In this document: piece by piece, positions 12,571 to 25,497 of the stretch
Layout of the letters: each line of letters starts with the position of its first letter
Numbering within the stretch: position 1 is the stretch's first letter
Source: Pseudofabraea citricarpa
Taxonomy: Eukaryota; Ascomycota; Leotiomycetes; Helotiales; Dermateaceae
NCBI GenBank assembly: GCA_029641185.1
Contig: JAPWGK010000002.1
Location: 496,001 to 560,000 of the forward strand
Reading direction: 5' to 3'
DNA: 64,000 bases
Made by a program: the position numbers and the translations under genes
The notes under the pieces: generated by a model
Database searches by the model: none
What the model was told of the DNA's origin: nothing
What the model saw: only the letters and a program-made list of their open reading frames with translations

Positions 12571-12698
12571 GTAAAAGTAATAATTAAAAGTAAAAATAAT
12601 AATTTAAGGTAAAAGTAATAATTTAAGATAAAAGTAATAATTTAAGATAAAAGTAATAATTTAAGATAAAAGTAATAATTTAAGGTAAAAGTAATAAT
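12571..12698. repeat. 19-bp tandem repeat, about 6 copies
   Basis: The unit ATAAAAGTAATAATTTAAG is repeated about six times with A/G variation (ATAAAAG versus GTAAAAG). It sits inside the degraded hAT-like element, left of the nested retrotransposon. It may be a remnant of a subterminal or internal minisatellite. Confidence 0.85.
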
Positions 12699-15442
12699 AA
12701 TAACTAGTAAAAGAATTTCTTAAAGTTCTTATAACTAATATTAGCTACTTAAATATCTTATCTCTTATTATTTTTACTTAGAATAAAGTTTAGATAAAAA
12801 TAAATAATTATAAGATTATAAAATAATAAATATAAAAAATAAGAATTTATTTATAACTAAGTAAGTAAAAATATAAGAAATAATTATACTACTTATTAGT
12901 AAAATATTCTAGCTTATACTTAAAATTTTAATTAAAGTTCGAGTAAAAATTTATTCCTATAAATTCGAATTAAGTATTAGAAATATTATAATTACTAAGT
13001 AATATTTCTTAATAATAGAAAATACGATTATTTAAATAATTAACTAACCTTAACTTAGAATTATTTTATAAATTATAAAATAAAATAAGATAATTTTTAG
13101 CTTTCTAGTTATATAATTATATTTATTAAGAAAATTTATTACTAAAATTATAGATTTATTAGTATTTATTTAATTTTAAAGAAAAATAACTTTTATAATT
13201 ATATAAAATATATTATTTATTATATTAACCTTATAATAATTTATTATAAATCGGGGTTTTCTATTATTATAAAGTTTATTATCTTTTAACTAATAATCTA
13301 AGGTATAAAAAATCTATTTTTTCTTTAATTAATTTAAAAAATAAAAGAATTAAAAACTAAGAAACTTTATATTATATTATTATAAAAGCCTATTAAAATC
13401 TTTTATTATTCTTTAGAATTATTATATCTTATATTAAATCGTCCGATTATATAAAAGTAAAACCTAGTAATTATAGCTAATTCGGATTTTTATTATTTTT
13501 AATTATTTTAGGTACCTAAGATAAAAGATTTATTATAATTATCTTTTTATTACTTATAAAAAAGCTTTTTATTAAGAAGTTATATATATTAACCCTAAAT
13601 AAATTAGTAATTATTATAAAGATTATTATAAGAAGGTTACGTATTTATCTAAATACTAATAAATCTTAAAATATTTTTAGATTTAATTATAAAAAATAAA
13701 AAATCTTTGTTTATAAGCTATTATTTTACTAGTTCTAGGGTATCTTTTCTATATAACTAATTTATATAAAACCTAAATCCTAAACGGGTTAAAAATATAA
13801 TAACTTTATAATAATAAACTCTTATATTTTTAGGAAAAACTTTTATATATTTTATTTTAATAAAGTTATTATAAGTAAACTACTTAATAAGCGAATAACT
13901 AATATAAAAATTAATATAATATAATTTTAGAGTTAAGAAATAAAATTACCAAGTTATTTCTCTTAGATAAAATATTTTTATCTAATTTTCTTTTATTTTT
14001 TAGTATAATAAAGTTATTTACTTTATTTACTTAATAAATACGATCCTTTTTATTATTATTACTAGTATTATTCTCTTAATTTTTATTAGCCCTTAGGTTT
14101 AAAATAATCGTATTTATATTATTATAAATAAATTTAATTAAATCTTAGATTAATAATAATATATATTTTCTTTTATAAATCCTTATTTATATTAGTATTA
14201 ATTATTATAATAATTACTATAAACTTACTAATTATTTTAGATATCTTAGTTATATTAGTTTAAAAGAGTTTTTTTTCTTATATCTAAAGTAGCTTAAAAA
14301 TTAGGAGTTAACTTAAGCTTTTTTCTAGTATATATCTTAGTAATTATATCTACTTTTTTTATCTTATTAATTATTATTTTATAACTAGTAAGACTAATAT
14401 TTCGTATACGAGCTTTTATTATATAAGGATTATTACTAAGTTTTATTAATATCTTATACTTTAGGTCGTATTATTAAAATATAAGATTAAAAGATATTAT
14501 TACTAATATTAATTAGTATAATAATTAATATAAAGTAGATATTAAAGTAAAATACTAATAAGTATAATTACTAAATCGTAATATAAAGTTATAATAATTA
14601 TAAGATTAAGGTTCGAATATTAAGGTTATTATAAATAAAAAGTAAAATATATATTTTATATAAGCTAATTAGATAATTATTATTATTTATAATTTTAGTA
14701 TATTTTTCTTTATTTTTCTTATTATTATTACTAATAATATTACCTTAATTATATAATCTCTTAATAATTATAAATCCTTTTTTATATTATTATAATATAT
14801 TACTTCCTAATTAATAATATACTAATTATTATATTAATTCTCCCTAGTATTATAATATATTATAAACCGAAGATATTAAAAGCTACGAAAGCTATTATAT
14901 ATAAAAAATATATAACTACTAAAATATCTTATAAGATTATTTTAGGTAATAAAATAATTCTTATAACCCTAAAAATTAAAAAGCTTTATTATTAGAAGTC
15001 TAGAAGTAAGTTAATTATTATTTTAATTATTATTTTTACTAATATAATTATAATTATTACTTTTTATAATATCTATTAATATTAAAGATTATATAATCTT
15101 TTTCTCTCTTAACTTTTATTTTAGAGAATTATTAGGGAAATTATAAAAGATATTCGCTCTAGTTATTATATATAATATATTACGCTTAAGATAATATAAA
15201 AGGCTACTAAAATTATACTTATTATAAAGTTTAAAAATAAGCTTTTCTATTTATTAATTTTTATAATAATTAATTATTAACTTATTCTTAGATATTAATC
15301 TTCTTATAATTTATATTAAATATATTATAATTATATAAAAGAATATAAAAATATTATATTAATTTTATAAGAATATAATTAGCTTTTCTAGTCTTAGTAA
15401 AAGTAATATTAAGGTATAAGTTAATATTAATCTTATAATAAT

Positions 15443-15447
15443 CTTAG
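15443..15447. repeat. 5-bp target site duplication CTTAG (left)
   Basis: CTTAG immediately precedes the 5' LTR and is repeated at 23150-23154 immediately after the 3' LTR. Confidence 0.85.
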
Positions 15448-15645
15448 TATTATAAAATCTAAGATTAGGTAATTTATTATATAAGGGATTAGGATAACTA
15501 AGGTAGTCTACTTAGTAATAAGTATTATTCCTATATAAATACGCTTTTTCTTATAATCTCTCTACTTCTCTTAATTAGATAATATAAATTATACTTTCTA
15601 TACTTTCTTAATTACTTAAACTAACTCTACTTTTATTATATAATA
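15448..15645 (+). repeat. 5' LTR of nested copia element (198 bp)
   Basis: It matches 22953-23149 along its length. It starts TATTATAAAATCT and ends ATATAATA, so the usual TG...CA ends appear as TA...TA, which fits RIP transitions. Differences between the two LTRs are mostly C/T or G/A. Confidence 0.85.
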
Positions 15646-18600
15646 GTTATAAGCCTAGCTTATAATTAAAGCTTCCTAAAATCACGTTTAAATTATAAGA
15701 AAGCTAGAGAATAATTATTCTTAAGTTTAGAATCTATTATTATTATTATAACCTCTAAAATTAACTAATAGAAAGCTAAAAAGATCTTTTTAAAAGATTA
15801 TAACTTATAACCCGACTAGTTCCTTTAATTCTATTACTAAGCTTATATAAGGTATATCTAAGAGCTTATAAACCTAGATACTATAGATATAAAAAGCGTA
15901 AATATTAACCCTCTTATATAAGTATTAATTATTAATAAGCTTATTAATAAGAGAATAATACTTAATTAATAATTATACTTAGATTAGGTAGTAATTAATA
16001 AGCTTTCTAGACTAGAACTTAGCTTATTATAAGACGCTAAAGCTATATATAATAATATATAATACGAGCTTAATACTCAGCTAAGAATTTATATTATAAA
16101 ATAAGCGAGCTAGTTATATAATATAACCGAATATTATACCTCTTAAGTAATAGATTAGATAAACGGTTTTTCTCTTAATCTTAACTCTAATTAATATAAT
16201 AATTAGGAAAGAAGAAGACCTAAGCTTATAAATAATTATTCGATTACTAAAGTTATAACTTACGTCTACTAATAATAATATACTAATTATTATCTACTAA
16301 GAGTATAATATTATACTCGAATAAGCAAAGAAAGGTAATATAAATCTTATATAATAATATTAGGAATAACTTAGAGTACTTTAATAAGCTTAGGTATATA
16401 ATATACTAGAGGTATAAAACTCGCTTATAACTAGGGAGTTTCTTATAATAATATCTATAAAAATAACTCTAGAATAAGGAAGATTCTAATTAATAAAATA
16501 TATTAGAATAAATAAGCTTAAACTCCTAGGTAAAACGCTTAAGTAATACGAAAATTAGTTTTTCGCTTTAGTATATAAAAATTTAGTCTAATTTATAACT
16601 AAGAGGATAATAATCTTTATTATTCTTAGAAGAAGATTAGATAATACTAGAAACTAATATACTAGCTTAACTTAACGAAAATAGGGGTAATCTTATTTTT
16701 ACTAAGATAAAAGAGATAAGAAATACTTCTAGAAACCCTTAATATACTTATTTCTTAAGTATATACTTATAAGAAGCTTAGGAAGAGATCTTAGAAATCC
16801 TTCTTCTAAAGAAAAATATTATATAATCTAAGATTATTTATAAAATAAGAATTAGGGTTTAGTACGTAATAAGCTTACTAAGAAAGATTAAAAGATCTTA
16901 AATTTTAGGACCTCGTCCTAAAAGGGGAAAGAATCTTTTAGAAGCTTTATAAGTAAATACCTAGGGCTTATAAACGTAGCGATCTTAGACCTAAAGCTTA
17001 TAATCTAATAATTAGGTATAAGTATCTATATAATTATAAACTTTTCAAGCTATCTATTATCTAATAATATACTTATTAATAATTATAAAGCTACTTACTT
17101 AGTAAATAATAAGAAACTTCTAGTTCTAAGCTTATTAGTTAAAGTAAACCTAGATAATATAATAAATATAAGAACTTCGCGTCTATTAATCTTATTTTAT
17201 AATACTAGAATTATAAAAAATATATTAGATAAAGCAGATAAAAAAGGAATAATAGATTTAGTATTTTATAATATTAAAGTAATTAAGAGGTTTAATATTA
17301 ATATAATATTAGAGACTTTTCTTAAGAAGGTTAAGATCTAATACTAAGGGTTCGATAGCTTATTAAGATATAAGAGTAAAAAGGAGAATATATATATTAA
17401 GAAATTAAGACCTTTATTTAATATTATATTCTTAGAATATAAGCTACTTTCCTCTTACTTAAAGCTTCTTATAAATATCCTTTAAGTATTATTAGGATCT
17501 TTATATTTCTTATAATTAGACAAAAGATAAGACTAAGACTTAAGAACTAAGAGAGGTTTTTATATCTAAGTTAGATTCTAAATAATTTTAGTACGATAAA
17601 GTAGGGTATCTTAGCCTAGTAGCTCTAAGTATACTTATTAGATTAGTTTATAATATAAAAATAAGTAAGATAAAAAAGTAAAATATAAGTATTATTTTAT
17701 AGCTTATATTAGCTAAAGAATATTAAAGTAGCTACTAGAGAGGAGATCGCCTTAACCTTTTCTAGAGAATTAGTTAGGACTTATTTGATTTTAAATATAA
17801 GTATAATAACTTCTCTTAGCTACTTATAATTAAAAACGAATATAATAAGAAGCTTTTTAGCTTTATACTAAGATAAAAAACTTATAAGAAGATATATTAC
17901 TTTCTTAAAAGTTTTAAGAGCTAGATAAGAACTTAGTATAAGCTTTTAATTTATAAAATTAAGTAAGATAATAATACGTTTATAATCGCGATTAAAGATA
18001 CTACTTATTATTAGTACTAAATAAAAGAAATAAGTATCGATCTTAAGCTTTTTCTAATATATATATATAAGATAAATAATAAAGCGAAATAAGCTAGATA
18101 AAAAATAGTTATAAGATTTATAAAAATAAGAGAAGATATAAATCTTCTAGTAAGCTTATAACTAGAAATTATACTTATAAGAATCTTCTTATATAATATT
18201 AGCTCGCTCTAAGCTAATAATATAAAAACCTTAAATAAGATACTCGACTTCTAGTTTCGCTTATACTTTTAGTAATATAATCCTAAGTAGATTATTAACT
18301 TAATAATAAATCTCTAACCTAATTAAGATAAGATTTACGTATATAACTATTAGGTATACTTATTAATTAAAAAACGAGAAGCTAGAAGCTTAATAAAAGC
18401 TTTTAAAACTAGATTATAAGCTTATATTAGATATTTAGTAAGATACGTTATATCTAATATTTATAAAATATAAGTTCTTATATTTAATAAAATTATTATT
18501 ACTAGAAATATTAGATTTAATAAAAATATTAGGTATAACCTAAATAAAAAACGAGAGGAAAGCTAATTATTTATAATCGCTAGAATAATAATAAATACAA

Positions 18601-20993
18601 TCGAAATTAAAAAACCTAAGATTTAGGATATTAGATTAATACTTAGTAATCTAATTGGATAAGAAGATATAAGCCTTATAATTAAGCGAAATAAGAAGCT
18701 TATAAGAAGAAGTAATAATATTCCTATTAATCTAAGAAATAATATCTTAGTCTCTTAAGAGATCGAGTCTTAAGTAAAAGCTAAAAAGCTAATATAAGAA
18801 GTTATATTAATATTTTTAGTAATTATAAAATAATAAAAAAGTAGTTTACTTAATCGACTTTTAGGACTTTTATCTTTTAATAATACTCCTAAACCTAAAA
18901 GTATACTAGCTTTAAAGAGTAAGAATAATAATAAAATAATAAGAGTTAACTTAAGTAATTTATTACTAAGAAGAATAATACCTTAGGTAATTATATAATA
19001 AAAGGGATTATACGACTAAGTAATAGGTTAATAAGAGTTTTTTTAGGGAAAACCTAGAAAAAAAGCCTTAGCTTAGCTCCTAGAACTAAAGTATAAGTAT
19101 AAGCGTAAGAAATTTAGTCTAGTAATATAATCTAGTAAGAAATTCTAAGATAAAGATCGTAAAAGCTCTAGGGAAAATAAAGGAAGCGTAATATATTTTT
19201 TTATAAAGATAAGAGGTAAGTAGCTCGAAGAAATAATAAGTCGAGCTAGATATTAATATATTAATATACTTGATAACTTTTATTATATTTATTAGCCTAA
19301 TTAATTAGTAAGATAAGACGAAGATTATTTTAAAATAATATATATAATAATTATTATAATATTATAAATAAAAGTCTTAAGAGTAGGTATATAAATAAGC
19401 GGCCTTTTAAGTAAACTCCTAAGCGTTTATTAAAACGATATATTAAAAGTACTAAAATATTAAAAGGATTTAATAAATTATTTACTTAGTACTTATTTTA
19501 GAGATAATATAAGACTAGAGCTCTAAAATCTAAAGGATAAAAATTACTAGTAAATAATTAAGATCTTAGAAATAAAAACTAAACTAATTCTTTTAAAATA
19601 AGTATTTATATATAAACTAGACTCGTCTAGAATAATAACCTAATATTAATTACGAATCGTAGTTCGGGGTAATTTATAAGATAATAAATCGATTATATTA
19701 ACTTATATAACTACTCTCGTATTATAATTATTTTAAGTAATAATAATAATTATAATATACTTCGACCTTAAGTCTAAATAATTAGATATAATTAATATAT
19801 TTATTAATACCTTAAGAGAAGAAAGCGAAGCCCTAGTTACCTACTTATTACCTAATAAATTTAAAATACTAGGAATATATATAAAGATCGATCGAGTATT
19901 ATATAGCTTAAGAGATTCTCTTATTTTATAGTTTTATAAATTCTTAGCTATTTTAAAAAAGCTAAATCTAACTATATATAAAGAAGACTTATATATTTAT
20001 ATAAGCCTAGGATCTAAAGTCTTAGTCGTGTTTTATATTAATAATATATAAGTATTATATTATAAGAATAATAAAACTAAAGTCTAAGAGATTATTTATA
20101 AACTTAATAAAGCGTATAAGCTTAGAAATCTTAGGGATATAAAATAATTTCTAGGAATACGTATTATTAGAAATCGAGCTTAGAAAAAGATATAATTAGT
20201 TTATAATACGTATATTAAAAAGATTATTATTAGATTTAATTTAATAAATAAGAAATACCTAAGTATTTTATTACTAATAATAAAGTTCGTAAAAAATATA
20301 AAATAAGCTTTTAAAGCTTAAGTTAAGGAATACTAAGAAAAGATAAGCTTAGTATTATATATTATAATTATAATTAGACTAGACGTAGTTTTTATAATTT
20401 CCTAGCTTTCTTATTTCTTAACTAATCTAAGTATAAAATATCTTATAATTATAAATTAGATAATTAAGTATCTTTTTAAAACACGCTTTCTAGTAATATA
20501 ATTTAGTTATAAGCTTAGTAAAATCTAGATACTAATCGTATTAAATACGTCTTTTATAAATAATATAAAAATATAATACTTTTTATATAATTATACGATC
20601 TCTTTATTTAATAATCTTATTACTTAGAAAGTAGCGTATTAACTAAACGTCTTTATATTAACTACGAAAGCTAAACTTTAAGGTATCGAGTTTATAATAA
20701 AAGAAATTATAACTTTTTAGAGACTTTTTAAAGAATTAAGTCTAGAGATTAGGAAGCTATAAATAATCTTTTATAATAACTAATAAACGATTCGTTTAAT
20801 TATTAGAGAAAATATAAGAATCGTAACTAAGCTAAGATATATAGATATTTAGAATATATAATTATATTAAGAGCGTAATAAAAATATTTTCGAAATATCT
20901 TATATTCTTATAAATAATATACTAGCTAATAATCTTATAAAAAATCTCTCTTAATATAAGTTTAAATATTTTCGAGCTTTACTTAATATATAA

Positions 20994-22952
20994 GATATTT
21001 ATAATAAGATAGAAAAGTAGTTTTAAAAAGTAAAAGAGTTTTTATTTTTATTTATATTTTTATTTATAAATTTCTTTTATTTAAGTAAAACGCTTTAAAG
21101 TATAATAATAATTATTAAAATTATAATAAGAAGCGTTCCTAAGCGGTACTTATAAGTTACTAAGCTTATACTCGTATAAATAACTAAATAAAAATAAACC
21201 GAGCTCTTAACTAAGTAAAATATTAATTATATTACTAGTTATTTTTATAAGACGAGCCTTCTTCTTATCTTACTTACTAGGACTAGTAAACCTAAAGTTA
21301 TACTTATAACTACGAATTCCCCTAATTTATTCTAACTTATTATAATTAATATCTAATTCTAAAACCTAATAAATAACTAAGTAACGCTTCTTTAGATCCT
21401 AAGAATAATAAATTAGTAAAATTCTTATTTAGGGAAGTATAAGAATATACCTTAAAAGAAAAGAAAACTTTTTCTTAAAAAATAATAATAAAATACTTAG
21501 TAAAAGATAAAACCAGATTAGGAATAAGAATATAAACGTATCTAGATAAGTATAATAAGTAATATTTACCTTTACTAATAATCTTAAAGTAGTAATTATT
21601 ACTTTTACCGCTTAAGACGCTTTTTAAGTAACTAAGATAAGGAATTAAGTATTTATTCCTAGGAACCTAAAAGATCTTCCTAAGAGACTTTATATTAAGC
21701 TTCTTAATATTAAGCTTTTAGTATCTAGAAAACTAATTAAGATCTTCTCCTTAATAAATACGACGCTTATAAAGATAATATTCGTATTTAATAATATACT
21801 AATTAAAGATATTATTATTATTTTTATTATTATTAGATAAACCGTTTAAACGAAAGAAAGTAATATTATCTAGACTCTTAAGAAGCTTAGGAGTATTACT
21901 CTTATAAGTACGAGTAAATATAAGCTAGTTTATACGATCGCGCTTATTATATAAAATAGCTAGATATTAGTTAGTAATAATATAAGTATTAGATAAAGAT
22001 ACTTATAAGAGAAAAATAAATCCTTTAAAATAAAGAGCTTTTTATAATTAAAGTTATTAGTCTTATTAATAAGTTACTTAAACTTATTCTTAAGAGCTAA
22101 GAAGTCGTACTAAAATTTCTCGTACGTACTAAGTATACGCTTAGGACGAGGATTACTAATTATATTACGTGTAAATTAATAAAAGCTATCTTAAGTTAGT
22201 TAAAATCCCTAGGATATTATATTAAAATAAAAACGCTTATTAAGAGTAAGCCGAATAAAAGAAAGAAGGATAAAAAAATAAGTTATATAAGAAATAAGAG
22301 TTATATTAGCCGGCTTAGTATTAATAATAAGGAGTATTATAACAGGTTACGTAAGCTTATTAGTAGATATATCTCTAGCTTAAGAAAAATCGTAAATATC
22401 TATAACCTATAAAATAATAAGTAACTAGTATAAAATATAAAAAATTATTTATATATTAAGAAAAGGAAAGGAAAAGAAATAAATCTTATAAAAGTTTCTT
22501 TTATTTTATACGTTTTTAATAAGTTTTTTATTTTCGCTTTATAAGTAATACGAGATATCTTTAATTTACTTATTAAAAAGAGCGAATAATAAGAAGAAAA
22601 AGAAAAAGAATAAAAGAAATACTTAAGCTTAATAATATTATAATTATAATTAAGATTAAGATTAAGATTATAAGAGAGAAGAAGGAAAGAGTCGTAAAGC
22701 GAGGATTTTATAAGCGAGATCCTTAATCTATAAAATAATAATTAGGCCGCTCTTAGCGTTAGCCGAATCAGGAGAACTAAAAATAATACGAGGAAATCTC
22801 CGATTTATAAACTCGATCTAATAATTCGGTTAGCGAATAATCGCGTATAATATAATTACCTAGCTCGTATTATTTGCTTATTTAGGGATAATACGCTAAT
22901 CCTAAGCTCCTAGAAAGTAATACGTATACTAAGCGTAATAAATTATAAGGTA
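20994..22952. other. Extra 3' region inside copia element
   Basis: Sequence between the end of the RNase H remnant and the 3' LTR. Standard copia elements have only a short polypurine-tract region here. This stretch is a little less AT-rich near its right end (about 22740-22920). No frame is open and I cannot name a gene. It could be an additional ORF of this lineage, a captured fragment, or another nested insertion. Confidence 0.5.
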
Positions 22953-23149
22953 TATTATAAAATCTAGGATTAAGTAATTTATTATATAAGGGATTAGGAT
23001 AACTAAGGTAGTCTGCTTAGTAATAAGTATTATTCTTATATAAATACGCTCTTTCTTATAATCTCTCGCTTCTCCTAATTAGATAATATAAACTATATTT
23101 TTTACACTTTCTTAATTACTTAAACTAACTCTACTTTTACTATATAATA
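22953..23149 (+). repeat. 3' LTR of nested copia element (197 bp)
   Basis: Partner of 15448-15645. It is followed directly by the CTTAG duplication at 23150-23154. Confidence 0.85.
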
Positions 23150-23564
23150 CTTAGTTAATCTCTTTTTAGTTATATACCTAAACCTTATTATAATCCTAGT
23201 TATATTCTTATTACTAGTAAAAATAATACTTAATAATAAGTTATATTATTTATTAGATAACTTACTTATTATAATATTACTTATACTTAGTTTAATTCTT
23301 TTATTAAGCTAAGAATATATTTATTAGATAAACGCTTTTATAATCTTTCTTTTTTATAAGTTATCTTTATATTAATCTTATAATAATTAAATAACTAAGT
23401 ATTATTTCTAGGCTATTATCTTAAAATAATAATCTGCTTAGTAATAACTTATATTTTTTAATTTTATCTTTAGTTTAATTTCTAAGTTATTATTTTAAGT
23501 AAAGTTATTAAGAATTTTATTTTAATTATAATAATAATTTATTTAACCCTAGTAATTAAGATCC

Positions 23565-23735
23565 TAATTATTATAATAATAATAAGAATAAGGAGAATAA
23601 TAAGAATAATAAAAACGATAAAAATAATAAGAATAATAAAAATAATAGAAACGATAAAAATAATAAGAATAATAAGAATAAGAAAAACAAGAAAAACGAT
23701 AGAAATAATAAGAATAAGAGGCTATAAGTTAATAA
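23565..23735. repeat. A-rich AATAATAAGAAT/AACGAT low-complexity array
   Basis: Degenerate repeats of AATAATAAGAATAAT and AACGATAAAAAT-like units. On the plus strand they would encode a run of Asn/Lys/Asp. It lies between the nested retroelement and the right TIR of the hAT-like element. It is a possible trace of a charged low-complexity region of an original ORF. Confidence 0.6.
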
Positions 23736-23979
23736 TAAAGAAAATTAGGTTACTTAAGAGTAATAATTATATTTTAGTTTAGTTAAACTAATAAAATATA
23801 CTAGAAATAAACTACTCTCTTCTTTATATTTAAGTTATATCTTTAAGTAATTATTATATTAATTAGTATAACGTTACAGGTACCTATAAGTACCCGCCCT
23901 ATAGGTCGGGTTTTTCCTAAAAATTATAACCTACCTTATAGGTACCCGCGGGTTATTTTGAAATAATAAAACCCGACCT

Positions 23980-24002
23980 ATAGGTACCTATGCCGAAGTC
24001 TA
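23980..24002 (-). repeat. Right terminal inverted repeat (23 bp) of hAT-like element
   Basis: Exact reverse complement of 9531-9553. It is followed by the ATAATAGT duplication at 24003-24010. Confidence 0.9.
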
Positions 24003-24440
24003 ATAATAGTCCTCTTGATCCTAAGCAATAGGCCACGAATGCTATATATCTGTGATATGATTAGCTGTTGCAAATATCGAGTCGGTTGTAAACACATATA
24101 TCCCAACCCATTCTATAAATTGATCGGCGTCATCTGGAAATATGATCGAATCGTTGGTATCTTCAGATATATTCAAGGTCAGGTCTAGTCCTTGAACACC
24201 CTGCTTCGTCAATACAATCGGCATGAACTTTCTATACTCTCTCAGATGTCGTTTTCTTCGCGTTCTAACACTATATGAACCTGTGATCGTCTCTGAAACA
24301 TCGAAGATCTTATTGATGAAGCCATCGAGTCCTAACAGAGTATCGTTCATGTCACCTGGAAGATGTACATGTTCTTCCGACATACTGTCGTTTGTAGCCA
24401 TAATAACAACAGTTGGAGCCGCGGCATCCACTAATGTCAA
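24003..24440 (-). pseudogene. DUF3435-like recombinase, 5' portion (split by transposon)
   Basis: Minus-strand frame of about 132 codons from a Met at 24440 to a stop at 24039-24041. The same frame then continues through further stops into the 8-bp duplication and, with the insert removed, onward into the 3' portion at 9522. It contains a basic stretch (RTRRKRHLREYRKF) and an acidic SEDTNDS segment and would be the N-terminal DNA-binding part. The upstream start is uncertain: an earlier Met or an upstream exon cannot be excluded. Together with 7728-9530 it makes one broken gene. By position it is divergent from the unknown gene at 25498-26370. The N-terminal part alone is not recognisable. 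Confidence 0.5.
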
Positions 24441-25277
24441 ATATGATAATAGCTCCGTGTAGTGTGTATGATTGATGATTGTATGCAGTATGGCGTCTTA
24501 TCATGCTACAAGTTCATAATCGTTAGCATCTTGTCATACCAAAGGCCTCGTCATAGATCATACCACAAGTAGTCACAGTTTTCGCAGGATGACTGCAGAT
24601 GTTATTCTTGATACACACACTAGCCTTTCCCAGGGAATGCAGAGCAGAACTCGAGATTGGAGTGGAGTAAACAGTTGTTTGGCAGATGTTCAAGTTGGAT
24701 GTTCCTGTTTGGATGTTGTGTCCCATCGATCAACGCGCTTTCTGTTTGTGTTTGGGTGCGGAATCTGATGATATACAGGAAAATAATTGATATCCTCGTC
24801 TTCGCACCAAGGGAGATAAAAAGACGTTGTCAGAGAGAGAAAAAGACGTCGTCAGAAAGAGAATAGGAAGTTGTCAGACAGATGCACCTGCAGTGAGTCG
24901 AGGTGGTAGGTAGCAGGCGAAAATTATGTCCTGCAAGGTGAGTCGAGGTGGTGAGTAACAGGTCAAAATCATGTCCTGCAACCGCCGAATGTAAGTGGCA
25001 AGCGCGGATACCTAACGAGCACTTTGCCCCAATCATATCTCAGTTCACACCCTGTTACTACCATATTCTACATAGGAGGTGTATTACTTTTCTTTCTTCT
25101 TCATCTCCAACTTCGATTCCTCTTCGATTCCAACTCTTCTTCTCATCACCCACCTCTCGATCCTCGATCATTGACACAGACTTCGTGAGCAGAAATCCCC
25201 AACAACTCCTTTTCGCAAATGGTCCCGCTCTTTGGCTTTATCCTGTCAAGCTTTCTGTCGTCTATTAACCATCGTTC
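24441..25277. promoter_or_regulatory. Divergent spacer between two decayed genes
   Basis: About 0.8-1.0 kb between the minus-strand recombinase pseudogene and the plus-strand unknown gene. It includes an imperfect direct duplication (GTGAGTCGAGGTGGTAGGTAGCAGG and a GTGAGTCGAGGTGGTGAGTAACAGG version, near 24893 and 24939) and a GACGTYGTCAGA repeat (near 24822 and 24846). It may have been a shared promoter. No gene is supported. Confidence 0.4.
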
Positions 25278-25497
25278 GTGTTGTTCAACTACACAGATAT
25301 ACGAACTCCGCTTTCTTCTCTTCCCCATGCTTGTCTGACTGATCGTGATTTCGGTATCGCAACAAACAGGTACTATCATCACTACTATCCTACGAAATTG
25401 CCGTTTCTTACTAATATGGATACATTAGTCTCTCTGATTCATACCAGCTGCCCTGCGGTCAAGCATTCGACTTCCAATTGTTGTACATATACTGCAA

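Larger units (their letters stand above)
15448..23149 (+). mobile_element. Ty1/copia-type LTR retrotransposon, RIP-degraded, nested in hAT-like element
   Basis: Complete 7.7 kb element with two ~198-bp LTRs and a 5-bp duplication, CTTAG. Decayed pol is legible on the plus strand. Near 20031-20048 the frame reads FYINNI where copia reverse transcriptases have FYVDD, that is D-to-N changes from G-to-A. It is followed by a recognisable FLGIRII block (about 20148-20170) and by RNase H blocks with YNN-QTIR (about 20770-20795). The order RT then RNase H up to a stop near 20993 fits copia. Frames are full of stops, mostly at former CAA/CAG/TGG codons. About 1.95 kb (20994-22952) lies between the RNase H end and the 3' LTR, which is unusually long. 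It is non-functional. Confidence 0.88.
9531..24002. mobile_element. RIP-degraded hAT-like DNA transposon, 14.5 kb, with nested copia element
   Basis: Bounded by perfect 23-bp terminal inverted repeats starting TAGACTTCGGCATAGGTACC (9531-9553 and 23980-24002) and by an 8-bp target duplication, ATAATAGT. Subterminal DNA on both sides carries repeated palindromic CCTATAGG/GGTACC-type motifs (9554-9600, 23880-23975), as expected for transposase-binding regions. Without the nested retroelement the insert is about 6.8 kb. The interior is almost entirely A/T with TpA everywhere and stops in all frames, so no transposase can be read. Superfamily assignment rests only on TIR and duplication length. 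It disrupts the DUF3435-like gene. Confidence 0.8.

Noticed and set aside
12571..12698. Regular repeats that could suggest a CRISPR array
   Set aside because: The 19-bp units are directly tandem without unique spacers, and the host is a fungus.
9531..24002. Polinton/Maverick interpretation from an apparent 6-bp duplication (TAATAG)
   Set aside because: Shifting the TIR edge by one base gives a perfect 8-bp duplication, ATAATAGT, with a perfect 23-bp TIR. No Polinton genes are visible.
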